Part shown: in pieces, positions 1 through 9,186 of the stretch
Layout of the letters: each line of letters starts with the position of its first letter
How positions within the stretch are numbered: the stretch's first letter is position 1
Assembly: GCA_018242045.1 (NCBI GenBank)
Contig: JAFECR010000006.1
Location: forward strand, 138,993-202,992
Reading direction: 5' to 3'
DNA: 64,000 bases
Source: Pseudomonadota bacterium
GTDB lineage: Bacteria > Pseudomonadota > Gammaproteobacteria > Berkiellales > Berkiellaceae
Program-made: the position numbers and the translations under genes
The notes under the pieces: model-generated
Databases searched by the model: none
What the model was told of the DNA's origin: nothing
The model's input: only the letters and a program-made list of their open reading frames with translations

Positions 1-24
1 ATTCAAAGTGGAAGCAGTATATAT
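1..24 (+). repeat. Dispersed short motif, copy 1
   Basis: This 24-base stretch begins ATTCAAAGTGGAAGCAGTAT. It matches two other places in the window on the opposite strand (25234-25253 and 57094-57116), differing from the 57094 copy at two adjacent bases out of 23. In the other two copies the motif lies just downstream of a stop codon and is read in the direction of the gene. By analogy, a plus-strand gene may end just before this window. Confidence 0.5.
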
Positions 25-317
25 GAAAATTTTTTTGGGGGTTTGCTACTCAAAAAAACTGCGTTAATATACACACGTGCACTGAAGGTATGCTTCGGTG
101 CCAGCGCACATTGAAGATGCAGGAACATCCTCAACGTGCTAACCATAAGCAAAAACTTACCAAAGGAGTTTTCACCCATGGCTGAACGCGAATTTAACAT
201 ACTCATCATCTTTCCAATAGTCTTGCATTTCAAAATTCATCGTTTTTAACCAAAAATCGATTTTTTGAACTCTTTTTGTTAATGCTAGGTTAACTAACCT
301 ATCTTATAGGAAGTATT
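25..317. other. Gene-poor region with a hairpin and a tiny ORF
   Basis: I see no convincing standard gene here. Bases 79-101 form a 9-bp stem (one G-T pair) with a 5-base loop, not followed by a T-run. A tiny reading frame follows at 178-249. The remainder up to 317 is AT-rich and probably holds the promoter for the gene at 318. A 76-codon minus-strand frame across 3-233 has no recognisable features and looks spurious. Confidence 0.4.
178..249 (+). CDS. Possible 23-residue small ORF
   Basis: An ATG at 178 follows AAGGAG with 9 bases between, an unusually good ribosome-binding site for such a short frame. The product begins MAEREFNILI and is hydrophobic in the middle. It could be a leader peptide, a small membrane peptide, or the remaining start of a decayed gene. 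I do not recognise it, and there is no codon-usage argument at this length. Confidence 0.25.
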   Translation: MAEREFNILIIFPIVLHFKIHRF

Positions 318-755
318 ATGCAAGATGTTGCTTTCTCTTTTATTTGCGCAGCGAAACCCTGCTCCTTTGCAAAATGGTTCGCTTTTCTTAGAAATATCAT
401 TGAGCATACGATGCTTGATGAAGAAGAAAAATTTCTAGGATGTTGGCTTGCCACCCAATGTGCAAATAATTCATCGTTTACCTGTTCATTTAATTATGAA
501 CAAATCGCTTTAGCGGTGCATAAACCTTCACGCAGGGTACATCGCATTCTGACCCGTTTACGAACCATGGATTTTTTGATAGCCGATATTCCTATTTATT
601 ATGGCGAACTGAGCATTGAAATGGTGCAAACGATACGTCATTTTAAACTCATCTTACCCAATAGAAAATCTTTTCATGAGGAGGGTTTAATATTTCCCTA
701 TTTTAAAAATCGACGCAGAATTAATCTTAACTTGATGAAGAACACTAAAAAGTAA
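318..755 (+). CDS. Hypothetical protein, possible winged helix-turn-helix
   Basis: A 145-residue soluble protein that I do not recognise. Residues about 45-95 show a pattern compatible with a winged helix: a helical segment, then NYEQIALAV, then a basic helix (KPSRRVHRILTRLR) that could be the recognition helix. The tail is rich in Arg, Asn and Lys, also compatible with nucleic acid binding. The start follows AGGAAG at a normal distance. The gene stands alone and converges on recG with only a few bases between. A transcriptional regulator is the best guess, but it is weak. Confidence 0.5.
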   Translation: MQDVAFSFICAAKPCSFAKWFAFLRNIIEHTMLDEEEKFLGCWLATQCANNSSFTCSFNYEQIALAVHKPSRRVHRILTRLRTMDFLIADIPIYYGELSIEMVQTIRHFKLILPNRKSFHEEGLIFPYFKNRRRINLNLMKNTKK

Positions 756-760
756 CTTGT

Positions 761-2857
761 TTAGGCCACTATTTCATTTGATGCTTGTATTTTCCAACGA
801 CGCATCATATGGGCTATCTCAATTTCACTCAGCTCATTCATTAAAAAATTAGCCCAAGTATGAAGATGAGGCAACAAAGCCTCATCTCGCTTGAGGCAAG
901 CTATTTTAAACTCAAGTGCTCCTGTTTGGCGAGAGCCTAATATTTCTCCGGGGCCCCTTAAATTTAAATCTGCTTGGGCAATAACAAAACCATCTTGCGT
1001 TTCACGCATTAACTCTAAGCGCGATTTTGCAATAGCACTTAACGGTGCTTTATAAAGCAAAATACAATAGCTTTCCTTATTGCCACGCCCCACACGTCCG
1101 CGCAATTGATGCATTTGCGCTAAACCTAGACGCTCTGGATTCTCTATCACCATTAAGGTTGCATTGGGTACATTGACACCCACTTCAATCACAGTGGTTG
1201 CCACCAATACAGCAATATCACCTTGATAAAACGCTTGCATCACTTGCTCTTTTTCATCTGCATCCATTTGACCATGGACTAAGGCAACAGTAAAAGGAAG
1301 GGTTGTTTGTAACAACGCCAATGTTTCGGTCGCTGCTTGACATTGCAATACTTCAGAGGCTTCAACCAAAGTACAAACCCAATAGACTTGCTGATGATTT
1401 GCACAAACTGCTTTTATTTTTTCAATGACTTCATTTCGTCTTGATTGTGGAATAACCCGAGTAATAATGGGTAAACGATGGGATGGTTTACTGTCAATAA
1501 TAGAGAGATCTAAATGAGCATATTGACTCATAATTAACGTGCGCGGTATTGGCGTTGCTGTCATTACTAATTGGTGAGGATAACTCGGCTCTAAGGCCTC
1601 TTCCCCTTTTTTTCCTAGCGCAAGGCGTTGATGAACACCAAAACGATGTTGCTCATCAATAATGACCAAACCCAATTCTTTAAATAATACATCTTCTTGA
1701 AATAAGGCATGTGTGCCAATAACAAGATCGGTTAATCCTAAAGTGATATTTTCCAAAATATTGCATTTTGCTTTTTTACTTAATTTACTGGTTAACAATT
1801 CACAACGAAAACCAAGCTTATCAAACCACGTCTTAAACTGAATATGATGTTGTTCAGCTAAAATTTCAGTCGGTGCCATCAATGCTACTTGGTACTTGTT
1901 AGTAATCGACATAAGCGCTGCCAGGGCTGCAACCACCGTTTTACCACACCCTACATCTCCTTGAATTAAACGCATCATCGGCATTGTGCGCAATAAGTCT
2001 TTCTTAATTTCTTGCCAAACGCGCTTTTGTGCGGCGGTTAACTCAAAAGGTAAATCCTGCAAAAATTGCTGTATAATGTCTTGCTTGAAATCAAAAGGCA
2101 TACGCTTTTTTAGCTGGGCTTCATTTTTAAGACGCACTAAACTGATTTGGTGTGTTAAAAGCTCTTCATAAATTAAACGCTGATAAGCTAAATGCGTTCT
2201 TTGATGCAAGGCTTCAATATCATCTGAAGGTAACGGATAATGAATTGTACTAAGTGCTTGCGCTAAAGAAGGCATACTTACCAAGGTTGTTAATTTTTGC
2301 GCAAAACAATCTGTAGGCTGCACTGGCATTTGTTGAAGCAGCGATTGTATTTGACGACGCATAAAACTTTGTGAAAGACCTGCAACACTTGGATAAATGG
2401 GCGTTAATGATTGAGGCAATGGCATAAGTGCTGCATCACATTCTGGATGAATCATTTGCCATTGATGATTTGAAACCGTCACTTGACCAAAACAACGAAG
2501 CTTCGCGTGCACTTTAAAATTTTTAAATTGCGATGGATGAAAATTAAAAAATAATAAATTTAAAGCGGCCGTGTCATCTTCTATGGTGATTAGCGCTCTT
2601 TTTTTGTGTTTACCTTCTATTTTAATCTGGCTTATTTCACCTTGGACAACCACCCATTTTTCCAGTGTTACTTGCGCAATTTTGGTCAATTGCGTTCTGT
2701 CTTCATAACGACTAGGACAATGCAGAAGTAGATCGCCCCACGTTTGAATGCCTAATTTAGCTAATTTTTCACTTGTTTTAGGGCCTACGCCTTTTAAAAT
2801 ACTAACTTCTGAAAACCAATCAAATGGCAAAGTTGACAATTTATTTTCCACGGGCAA
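761..2857 (-). CDS. recG: ATP-dependent DNA helicase RecG
   Basis: RecG remodels stalled replication forks and branch-migrates Holliday junctions. The 698-residue length is normal for the family. The N-terminal wedge/OB region (about 60-150) precedes a superfamily 2 helicase core with Walker A GDVGCGKT at 300-307, a DEQH Walker B box, TATPIPRTL, and the motif VI region GRVGRG. It is the last gene of the yicC-gmk-rpoZ-spoT-recG block, and its start overlaps the end of spoT by 17 bases, implying translational coupling. E. coli has trmH between spoT and recG; it is absent here. Confidence 0.97.
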   Translation of the reverse strand: MPVENKLSTLPFDWFSEVSILKGVGPKTSEKLAKLGIQTWGDLLLHCPSRYEDRTQLTKIAQVTLEKWVVVQGEISQIKIEGKHKKRALITIEDDTAALNLLFFNFHPSQFKNFKVHAKLRCFGQVTVSNHQWQMIHPECDAALMPLPQSLTPIYPSVAGLSQSFMRRQIQSLLQQMPVQPTDCFAQKLTTLVSMPSLAQALSTIHYPLPSDDIEALHQRTHLAYQRLIYEELLTHQISLVRLKNEAQLKKRMPFDFKQDIIQQFLQDLPFELTAAQKRVWQEIKKDLLRTMPMMRLIQGDVGCGKTVVAALAALMSITNKYQVALMAPTEILAEQHHIQFKTWFDKLGFRCELLTSKLSKKAKCNILENITLGLTDLVIGTHALFQEDVLFKELGLVIIDEQHRFGVHQRLALGKKGEEALEPSYPHQLVMTATPIPRTLIMSQYAHLDLSIIDSKPSHRLPIITRVIPQSRRNEVIEKIKAVCANHQQVYWVCTLVEASEVLQCQAATETLALLQTTLPFTVALVHGQMDADEKEQVMQAFYQGDIAVLVATTVIEVGVNVPNATLMVIENPERLGLAQMHQLRGRVGRGNKESYCILLYKAPLSAIAKSRLELMRETQDGFVIAQADLNLRGPGEILGSRQTGALEFKIACLKRDEALLPHLHTWANFLMNELSEIEIAHMMRRWKIQASNEIVA

Positions 2858-4958
2858 TTCGTGTCACTTCTGAAACTGTGCGCAAACGGCGCATCATTCT
2901 TGCCAAATGCGAGCGGTTTCGAACCGCAACGATAAATTTTACCGTATTATGGCGACCATCTCGTTCATCAATATGCACATTAATAATATTGGCATTAGAT
3001 TCTGCTATAGCAGCAGCAAGTTGAGCCAACACGCCTTTTGTATTGATAACATCGACAATAATGGGAACTGGAAAATCACCCACTACCCGTTCTTCCCATT
3101 GCACATTGATATATTGCGTTGGCGCCTTGCGCAACCTTGCTATTTTGGCACATTCTTCTTTGTGGATCACAACACCTTGACCAACGATTAATTGCCCCAC
3201 CACATAATCACCTGGAATGGGATAACAACATTTCCCATAAGTCACGACCAACCCTTCTGTGCCTTGAATCGTAAGCATCCCACCCTGTTTAAGAATGGCT
3301 TTCTCTTTTGCTTTAAGCTCAGAGCCATATCCTAACAATCTTTGTGCCACCAGCGGCGCCATTCTTTTACCTAGCCCCACTTCTTCATAGAGCTCATCTT
3401 GAGAATTTAAACCAAAATCCTGAGTAATGGCTTTCCAACCTGTTTTGCTAATTTCATCCAATACCATGGCAGAGCCAGCAAGCGCACTCTCAATTAACCT
3501 TTTACCCAATGCTTGTGATTCAGTACGCTGTTGACTCTTTAACCAATGACGTATATTGCTCCGCGCTTTACCCGTCACAGCAAAGCTCAACCAAGCAGGA
3601 TTAGGATGTGCGCCTTTAGCGGTAATAATTTCAACCGTTTGTGCATTTTTAAGTCGTGCTGAAAGTGGAGCGAGGCGTCGGTCGATTTTACAGCCTACAC
3701 AAGCATTACCAATATCTGTATGTACTGAATAGGCAAAATCCACTGGGGTTGCACCTTGCGGTAAAGACAAAATTCTCCCTTTTGGTGTAAAAACATAAAC
3801 AGCGTCAGAAAATAAATCAATTTTAACATTTTCAATAAATTCTAAAGAATTTCCGGTGTTTTGCTGAATTTCCAGCAAGCCTTTTAGCCATTCTCGGGTA
3901 TGGACATGAGCAGTTTCTTTTTCTGCCGTCTTATAGACCCAATGAGAAGCAATACCATTTTCAGCTAATTCTTCCATATCTTCAGTACGAATTTGTACCT
4001 CAATAGGCACACCATGGGGACCAATTAACGTGGTATGTAAGGATTGATAGCCATTTGCTTTAGGGATGGCGATGTAATCTTTGAATCGACGCGAAATAGG
4101 CCGATAAGTTAAATGCACCACCCCCAGCGCTAAATAACAATCTTCAGGTTTTTTGACAATAATACGAAAAGCATAAACATCCATCACTTCAGATAAAGAA
4201 AGACGCTTTTTGTGCATCTTCGTATATAAACTATAGAGATGCTTTTCTCTACCCCAAACCGCGCATTCTTTAACGCCTGCTTCATGCAATTTTTTTTTAA
4301 GTTCTCTTTCAATGGTACGTACCAAGGCTTTACGGTTGCCTCGTGCACGACGTACCGATTCTTTTAAAATGCGATAGCGCAAAGGGTAAAGTGCAGCAAA
4401 ACCTAAGTCTTCAAACTCCACCCGCATATGATTCATTCCCAAGCGATAAGCAATGGGTGCATAAATTTCTAAGGTTTCAAGTGCAATGCGCCGACGCTTC
4501 TCAGCAGGCATCGCTCCTAAAGTGCGCATATTGTGAAGTCTATCGGCGAGTTTAATTAAGATGACACGAATATCTTGTGCCATCGCTAACATCATTTTAC
4601 GGAAATTTTCAGCTTGCGCCTGCTCTTTGCTCTCAAAGCTGATCTGCTTTAATTTACTGACTCCATCTACAAGCTCTGCGACTTTTTCGCCAAAGCGCTG
4701 TGCAATGGTATTTTTATCTAAGGCAGTATCCTCAATTACATCATGTAACATAGCAGCCATGATGCATTGATGATCCATATGCATCCCAGCTAAGATCCTC
4801 GCAACCTCCAACGGATGAGAAATGTAAGGTTCACCTGTGTAACGTTTTTGCCCATCGTGCGCATTTGCAGCCACCGTATAGGCTTGAGAAATCGCATCGA
4901 CCTGATCTTGCGATAAGTAAAGTGCTAGCTGATCTCGTAAATCGGTAAAAGCAAACAC
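2841..4958 (-). CDS. spoT: Bifunctional (p)ppGpp synthetase/hydrolase SpoT
   Basis: SpoT makes and degrades the stringent-response alarmone (p)ppGpp. The 705 residues contain, in order, an HD hydrolase domain with HD at 72-73 and the nearby ED, a synthetase domain with the conserved FKDYIAIPKANGYQSLHTT block, a TGS domain (VYVFTPKGRI onward), and a C-terminal ACT domain. The intact HD residues indicate that hydrolase activity is kept, which distinguishes it from RelA. It follows rpoZ by 20 bases and overlaps recG. Confidence 0.96.
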   Translation of the reverse strand: MFAFTDLRDQLALYLSQDQVDAISQAYTVAANAHDGQKRYTGEPYISHPLEVARILAGMHMDHQCIMAAMLHDVIEDTALDKNTIAQRFGEKVAELVDGVSKLKQISFESKEQAQAENFRKMMLAMAQDIRVILIKLADRLHNMRTLGAMPAEKRRRIALETLEIYAPIAYRLGMNHMRVEFEDLGFAALYPLRYRILKESVRRARGNRKALVRTIERELKKKLHEAGVKECAVWGREKHLYSLYTKMHKKRLSLSEVMDVYAFRIIVKKPEDCYLALGVVHLTYRPISRRFKDYIAIPKANGYQSLHTTLIGPHGVPIEVQIRTEDMEELAENGIASHWVYKTAEKETAHVHTREWLKGLLEIQQNTGNSLEFIENVKIDLFSDAVYVFTPKGRILSLPQGATPVDFAYSVHTDIGNACVGCKIDRRLAPLSARLKNAQTVEIITAKGAHPNPAWLSFAVTGKARSNIRHWLKSQQRTESQALGKRLIESALAGSAMVLDEISKTGWKAITQDFGLNSQDELYEEVGLGKRMAPLVAQRLLGYGSELKAKEKAILKQGGMLTIQGTEGLVVTYGKCCYPIPGDYVVGQLIVGQGVVIHKEECAKIARLRKAPTQYINVQWEERVVGDFPVPIIVDVINTKGVLAQLAAAIAESNANIINVHIDERDGRHNTVKFIVAVRNRSHLARMMRRLRTVSEVTRIARGK

Positions 4959-4978
4959 TTGAACCTCGAGTATGTAAC

Positions 4979-5191
4979 TTAACTATGACTGTCTTCGGTT
5001 AGAATTGTGCGGGTAATAAATCCATTCGCGATTTCTCGTAGTGCAACAACCGTTGATTTATCGTTTTGCCAAGGCACCATCGGCTCTGCCCCCGTCATTA
5101 CTAATTGCCTTGCTCTTTTAGTTGCAACTAATACTAACTCAAAACGATTTTCAACATTTGCTAAACAATCTTCTACAGTAATACGCGCCAT
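4979..5191 (-). CDS. rpoZ: RNA polymerase omega subunit
   Basis: The omega subunit helps assemble RNA polymerase and forms part of one ppGpp-binding site. The 70-residue protein starts [10 protein letters not shown] and contains the family segment [15 protein letters not shown]. It is a little shorter than the E. coli protein (about 90 residues), mainly in the C-terminal tail. Its place between gmk and spoT is the standard gammaproteobacterial order. Confidence 0.95.
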   Translation of the reverse strand: MARITVEDCLANVENRFELVLVATKRARQLVMTGAEPMVPWQNDKSTVVALREIANGFITRTILTEDSHS

Positions 5192-5248
5192 GGTGAACTC
5201 CTTATATTTATAGATTAACTCACTTTATGAAACGACACTAGTGTGTCG

Positions 5249-5878
5249 TCACTCATGCGAACTCGATATGCCAAAAGAGGATAATAATGAGGCATGCTGA
5301 TGTTTTTGTATTAACGTGCGCGCCCTGTTGGCACGAATAATGGCCATCACCACTTCACAAGCCTCATCAAAATTATCATTTACAACTAAATAGTCATATT
5401 CCTCATAGTGTGAAATCTCTTGGCTCGCTTTTGCCATTCGCTTTGAAATGACATCCGCACTATCTTGTTTTCGTCCAGATAAACGTTCAAACAAAATTTC
5501 TTTTGAAGGGGGCAACAAAAAAATGCTAAGTGCATTCATTTGTTGTTTAACATGCAGAGCACCTTGCCAATCAATTTCTAAAATGACATCCATTCCTGCT
5601 TGTAACTTTTCTTGGACCCAGGTTTTGGATGTGCCGTATAGATTGTTAAAAACATTGGCAGATTCAAGAAAAACATTGTCTTGCTTAAAGGCCTGAAATT
5701 GTTGCTCATCAATAAAAAAATAATCCTTTCCTTCAATTTCACCTACTCTTGGCTTGCGGGTTGTATATGAAACTGAAACAACTAAACCAGGTAAACGCTT
5801 AATAATGGCATTGACTAATGAGGTTTTTCCGCCACCAGAGGGCGCTGAAATAATGAATAACGTTCCTATCATGCTCAT
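5249..5878 (-). CDS. gmk: Guanylate kinase
   Basis: Gmk phosphorylates GMP to GDP. The P-loop is SAPSGGGKTSL near the N-terminus, followed by the GMP-binding region with SYTTRKPR and the EGKDYFF block. The frame is open upstream to 5920, but the ATG at 5878 is chosen because GGAG lies 8 bases before it and it gives 209 residues, close to the usual 207. With this start the gene lies 4 bases downstream of yicC instead of overlapping it. Confidence 0.95.
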   Translation of the reverse strand: MSMIGTLFIISAPSGGGKTSLVNAIIKRLPGLVVSVSYTTRKPRVGEIEGKDYFFIDEQQFQAFKQDNVFLESANVFNNLYGTSKTWVQEKLQAGMDVILEIDWQGALHVKQQMNALSIFLLPPSKEILFERLSGRKQDSADVISKRMAKASQEISHYEEYDYLVVNDNFDEACEVVMAIIRANRARTLIQKHQHASLLSSFGISSSHE

Positions 5879-5882
5879 ATGA

Positions 5883-6749
5883 TTACTCCAGATTTTGAAT
5901 CTGTTCACGCATTTGCTCAATCAGCACTTTGAGTTCGATTGCAGCAGAAATAATGTGATTGTCTGGGGATTTAGAAGCTAATGTATTTGCTTCTCGATTC
6001 ATTTCTTGCATGAGAAAATCAAGCCTTCTTCCGATTGCCCCTTTTTCCGATAAGGCTTGTAAAACAGCTTTAACATGGGTTTCAAGACGCGCTACCTCTT
6101 CTTCTATATCACTCTTTTGCGCAAACAATACTATTTCTTGTTCGAGGCGCTGTTCATCAAAATCTGCAGGAATTTCCAATATTTTTTGTTTTAATCTTTG
6201 TTTTTGTGTTTGTACACAAAGCGGGACTCTTTCTTTAATTAAATCAACATAGGTTAGCACTTGATTAAGTTTGGCCCTGAGAATTTCACTGATATGATTT
6301 CCTTCCTGCATTCTTGTTTTTACCAAATCTTGTAACGTTTGATTTAACAATGAGGTGAGCGGCTCTCTTAAGGGCGATAGATCGGGTGCTTGTGGCATCA
6401 GTACCTCAGGCCAAGCTAACAATTCCATTACATTAATAACAGGAGAAATTTCAGCATAGCTTGCCAACGTTTGACATCCTAATAATAGTTTTTCGACTAA
6501 ATCTGTATTAATTTTTAATTGCTGCGCAGTTATTCGACTTGGTAAAAAAGATAAATAACATTCCACTTTACCACGGTGTATCTGATTGCCTATTAAGGTG
6601 CGCCATTCATTTTCCCATTCGCGACAATATTCAGGTATTTTAAATGACAAATCTAAATAGCGATGATTAACTGATCTTATTTCCCACGTTGCCTGTCCCC
6701 ATTCCTTTTGTAGGGCTTGTCTACCATAGGCTGTCATACTCGCTATCAT
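5883..6749 (-). CDS. yicC: YicC family endoribonuclease
   Basis: A 288-residue YicC protein, a family implicated in RNA cleavage and sRNA turnover. The N-terminal MIASMTAYGR and the SVNHRYLDLSFK segment are diagnostic. The C-terminal half carries the family pattern around EEVARLETHVKA and GRRLDFLMQEMNREANTL. It is the first gene of the minus-strand block with gmk, rpoZ, spoT and recG, and is divergent from rph across about 195 bases. Confidence 0.93.
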   Translation of the reverse strand: MIASMTAYGRQALQKEWGQATWEIRSVNHRYLDLSFKIPEYCREWENEWRTLIGNQIHRGKVECYLSFLPSRITAQQLKINTDLVEKLLLGCQTLASYAEISPVINVMELLAWPEVLMPQAPDLSPLREPLTSLLNQTLQDLVKTRMQEGNHISEILRAKLNQVLTYVDLIKERVPLCVQTQKQRLKQKILEIPADFDEQRLEQEIVLFAQKSDIEEEVARLETHVKAVLQALSEKGAIGRRLDFLMQEMNREANTLASKSPDNHIISAAIELKVLIEQMREQIQNLE

Positions 6750-6862
6750 CTGTTCTTCCCATTTCCCAAAATAAGATAAGTTGCTGTGCGAGCGACATAG
6801 TAGCCTTTATTCTAATTGCAATCAAAATGAGTTAATTGGCTCAAATAATTTTTAACTTAGCA

Positions 6863-6891
6863 TCGCCAATACCAATATTCCAGAATATAAT
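6863..6891 (+). promoter_or_regulatory. Sigma-70 promoter for rph
   Basis: A perfect -10 TATAAT at 6886-6891 is preceded at 17 bases by TCGCCA (4 of 6 consensus bases). A GC-rich discriminator (ACCCGCTC) follows the -10, a feature associated with stringent control. It lies 55 bases before the rph start. Confidence 0.5.
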
Positions 6892-6945
6892 ACCCGCTCT
6901 TTTTTTCCTGTACCCAGCGTAACAAAAATTTAAAAGGTAATCAGT

Positions 6946-7662
6946 ATGCGACCTTCAGCCCGCAAGAGTGACGAGCTCAGAGAAGTAAAAATAACACGAA
7001 ATTTTATCAAGCACCCTGAAGGGTCTGTTTTAGTTGAATTTGGTGATACCAAAGTGATTTGTAACGCTTCTGTGGTACAAGGTGTCCCTCGTTTTTTAAA
7101 AGGCTCAGGTAAAGGCTGGATAACAGCAGAATACAGCATGCTGCCACGATCCACGACTGAAAGAATGACACGTGATATCATTCGCGGTGCTCCTGCCAGC
7201 CGATCTCAAGAAATTCAGCGCTTTATTGGTCGCTCATTACGCTCTTGTGTGCATCTTGATGCCATCGGAGAAAACACCTTAACTATCGATTGTGATGTGA
7301 TTCAAGCAGATGGTGGCACACGAACAGCCAGCGTCACTGGCGCTTGTGTTGCCTTAGTGGAAGCCTTTAGATGGATGGAAAAACGCCGTTTAATTAAAAA
7401 ATTTCCGTTAAAGCATCTTATTGCATCTGTTTCCGTTGGTATCTATAACGATACACCGGTCATTGACTTAGACTATGCCGAAGATGCTAATGCGCAAACC
7501 GACATGAATGTTGTTATGACTGAGCAAGGTGAATTTATTGAAATACAAGGAACAGCCGAAGCCAAACCTTTTACTTTTAATGAATTAAACAGCATGCTTG
7601 CTTTAGCACAAAAAGGTATTCAAGAACTAATCGCAAAACAAAAAAGGCTGCTAGATTTTTAA
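6946..7662 (+). CDS. rph: Ribonuclease PH
   Basis: RNase PH is a phosphorolytic 3'-5' exoribonuclease that trims tRNA 3' ends. The 238-residue length is typical. It begins [18 protein letters not shown] and contains the conserved active-site regions [28 protein letters not shown] and DADGGTR-like [14 protein letters not shown]. An AAGGTAA site precedes the ATG. Its last 12 bases overlap, tail to tail, the Crc/ExoIII gene on the other strand. Confidence 0.96.
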   Translation: MRPSARKSDELREVKITRNFIKHPEGSVLVEFGDTKVICNASVVQGVPRFLKGSGKGWITAEYSMLPRSTTERMTRDIIRGAPASRSQEIQRFIGRSLRSCVHLDAIGENTLTIDCDVIQADGGTRTASVTGACVALVEAFRWMEKRRLIKKFPLKHLIASVSVGIYNDTPVIDLDYAEDANAQTDMNVVMTEQGEFIEIQGTAEAKPFTFNELNSMLALAQKGIQELIAKQKRLLDF

Positions 7663-8424
7663 ATCGTAATCAATAATTAAAGGTGCATGATCCGAAAATT
7701 TTTCGCCTTTATAAATTTCAACGTTTTTGATGGTATTTCTTAAACCTGGGGTGATGACTTGATAATCAATTCTCCACCCCACATTGTTTTTATAAGCTTG
7801 TCCACGATGTGACCACCAAGTATATTGTTCAGCTTCTTGATTTAATACCCGAAAAGCATCAATAAACCCTTTCTGGTCAAAAACAGTATCAAGCCAAGCC
7901 CGTTCTTGGGGCAAAAAGCCTGAATTTTTTTGATTGCTTTTCCAATTTTTTAAATCAATATTTTTATGAGCAATATTCCAATCGCCACAGATTATCATGG
8001 GCCGTTGCGATTTTAAGAGTTCTTCCAACAATATCAAGTATTTATCTAAGAATTGATACTTAAGCGATTGGCGAGCTTCACCACTTGTGCCAGAAGGCAT
8101 ATACAATGAGGCCACAATAAGATCCTTAAATTCAACTTGAATATAACGCCCCTCTTCATCTGCCAAATCAAACCCCAAGTTTTTGACGACTTTGGTTGGT
8201 GTTTTTTGGCACAAAATACCGACACCACTATAACCATTCTTTTTGGCTAGCTGGTAAAAACTTTGATACCCAGGTAACTGATAGGCTTCGTTCTCCAACT
8301 GAGCCATTTGAGCACGTACTTCTTGTAAACAGATCACATCCGCATTTTGTTTTGCTAACCATTTAAACAAGCCTTTACTCGCAGCAGATCGGAGCCCATT
8401 TACATTGATTGTAATAATACGCAT
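7651..8424 (-). CDS. Exonuclease III / Crc family nuclease
   Basis: A 257-residue endonuclease/exonuclease/phosphatase-fold protein. Along its length it resembles Pseudomonas Crc (start [46 protein letters not shown]) and it lies between rph and pyrE as crc does. Pseudomonas Crc has lost its catalytic residues; here N9, E35, Y108, D148, N150, D220 and D245-H246 are all present, so an AP endonuclease/3' exonuclease role is likely. The ATG at 8424 has AAGGAAG just upstream and matches family starts; the frame is open to 8451. Confidence 0.88.
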   Translation of the reverse strand: MRIITINVNGLRSAASKGLFKWLAKQNADVICLQEVRAQMAQLENEAYQLPGYQSFYQLAKKNGYSGVGILCQKTPTKVVKNLGFDLADEEGRYIQVEFKDLIVASLYMPSGTSGEARQSLKYQFLDKYLILLEELLKSQRPMIICGDWNIAHKNIDLKNWKSNQKNSGFLPQERAWLDTVFDQKGFIDAFRVLNQEAEQYTWWSHRGQAYKNNVGWRIDYQVITPGLRNTIKNVEIYKGEKFSDHAPLIIDYDLKI

Positions 8425-8503
8425 GAATCTTCCTTTTGAAATTTTCGGCAAGTTTAACCCATCTTGCTAAAAAATGTTACAATATGATTTTTATAGGAAA
8501 GTT

Positions 8504-9145
8504 ATGCAGCCCTATCAAACAACATTCATTGAGCTTGCTATCCGTCACCAAGCTTTGCGTTTTGGTCAATTTACCCTCAAATCAGGACGTCTAAGTCCTT
8601 ATTTTTTTAATGTAGGTCAACTCAATACAGGTGAGGCTTTAAAAGTATTAGGAGAATGCTACGCCAAGGCAATGATTCAATCTGGTTTACAATTTGATAT
8701 GCTCTTTGGCCCTGCTTACAAAGGGATCCCGCTTGTTTGTGCCACTAGCCTTGCGCTAAGCAATACTGGTTTAGATGTGCCTTATTGTTTCAATCGCAAA
8801 GAAACAAAAGATCATGGCGAAGGCGGGCAAATTATCGGTTCTCCTCTAAAAGGCCGAGTCATCATTGTAGATGACGTAATAACGGCAGGCACTGCTTTAA
8901 GAGAAGCATTAAAGCTAATTCAAACCACTTCCGCCAGTATCTCTGGCATTATTGTTGCACTTGATCGTCAAGAAAAAGGGTTGAGCAACGTCTCTGCCAT
9001 CACCGAGTTTCAATCAGAATTTAACATACCTGTGAAAGCAATCATGACCTTTGCCGATATTCTATCCTACGTAAAAAATAATGCCCAATTTAAAGATTAT
9101 GCTCAAGATCTGGCTAATTATCGTGAGCAATACGGTATTATTTAA
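8504..9145 (+). CDS. pyrE: Orotate phosphoribosyltransferase
   Basis: PyrE joins orotate to PRPP to make OMP in pyrimidine synthesis. The 213-residue product starts MQPYQTTFIELA, aligning with E. coli MKPYQRQFIEFA, and contains FTLKSGRLSPYFFN and the PRPP loop VIIVDDVITAGTA. The frame is open to 8474, but the ATG at 8504 follows AGGAAAG and fits the family start. The gene is divergent from the Crc-like gene across 79 bases. No attenuator is evident. Confidence 0.96.
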   Translation: MQPYQTTFIELAIRHQALRFGQFTLKSGRLSPYFFNVGQLNTGEALKVLGECYAKAMIQSGLQFDMLFGPAYKGIPLVCATSLALSNTGLDVPYCFNRKETKDHGEGGQIIGSPLKGRVIIVDDVITAGTALREALKLIQTTSASISGIIVALDRQEKGLSNVSAITEFQSEFNIPVKAIMTFADILSYVKNNAQFKDYAQDLANYREQYGII

Positions 9146-9186
9146 TGTATATAATATTAAGATAATCGTCAAAAGTTGAAGCAAGT

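Noticed and set aside
3-233. Minus-strand 76-codon ORF at the window start
   Set aside because: No recognisable domain or ribosome-binding site, and it overlaps the repeat, the hairpin and the better-supported tiny ORF on the plus strand.
5879-5920. Longer gmk N-terminus
   Set aside because: It would overlap yicC, adds residues not found in guanylate kinases, and lacks the good GGAG site that the ATG at 5878 has.
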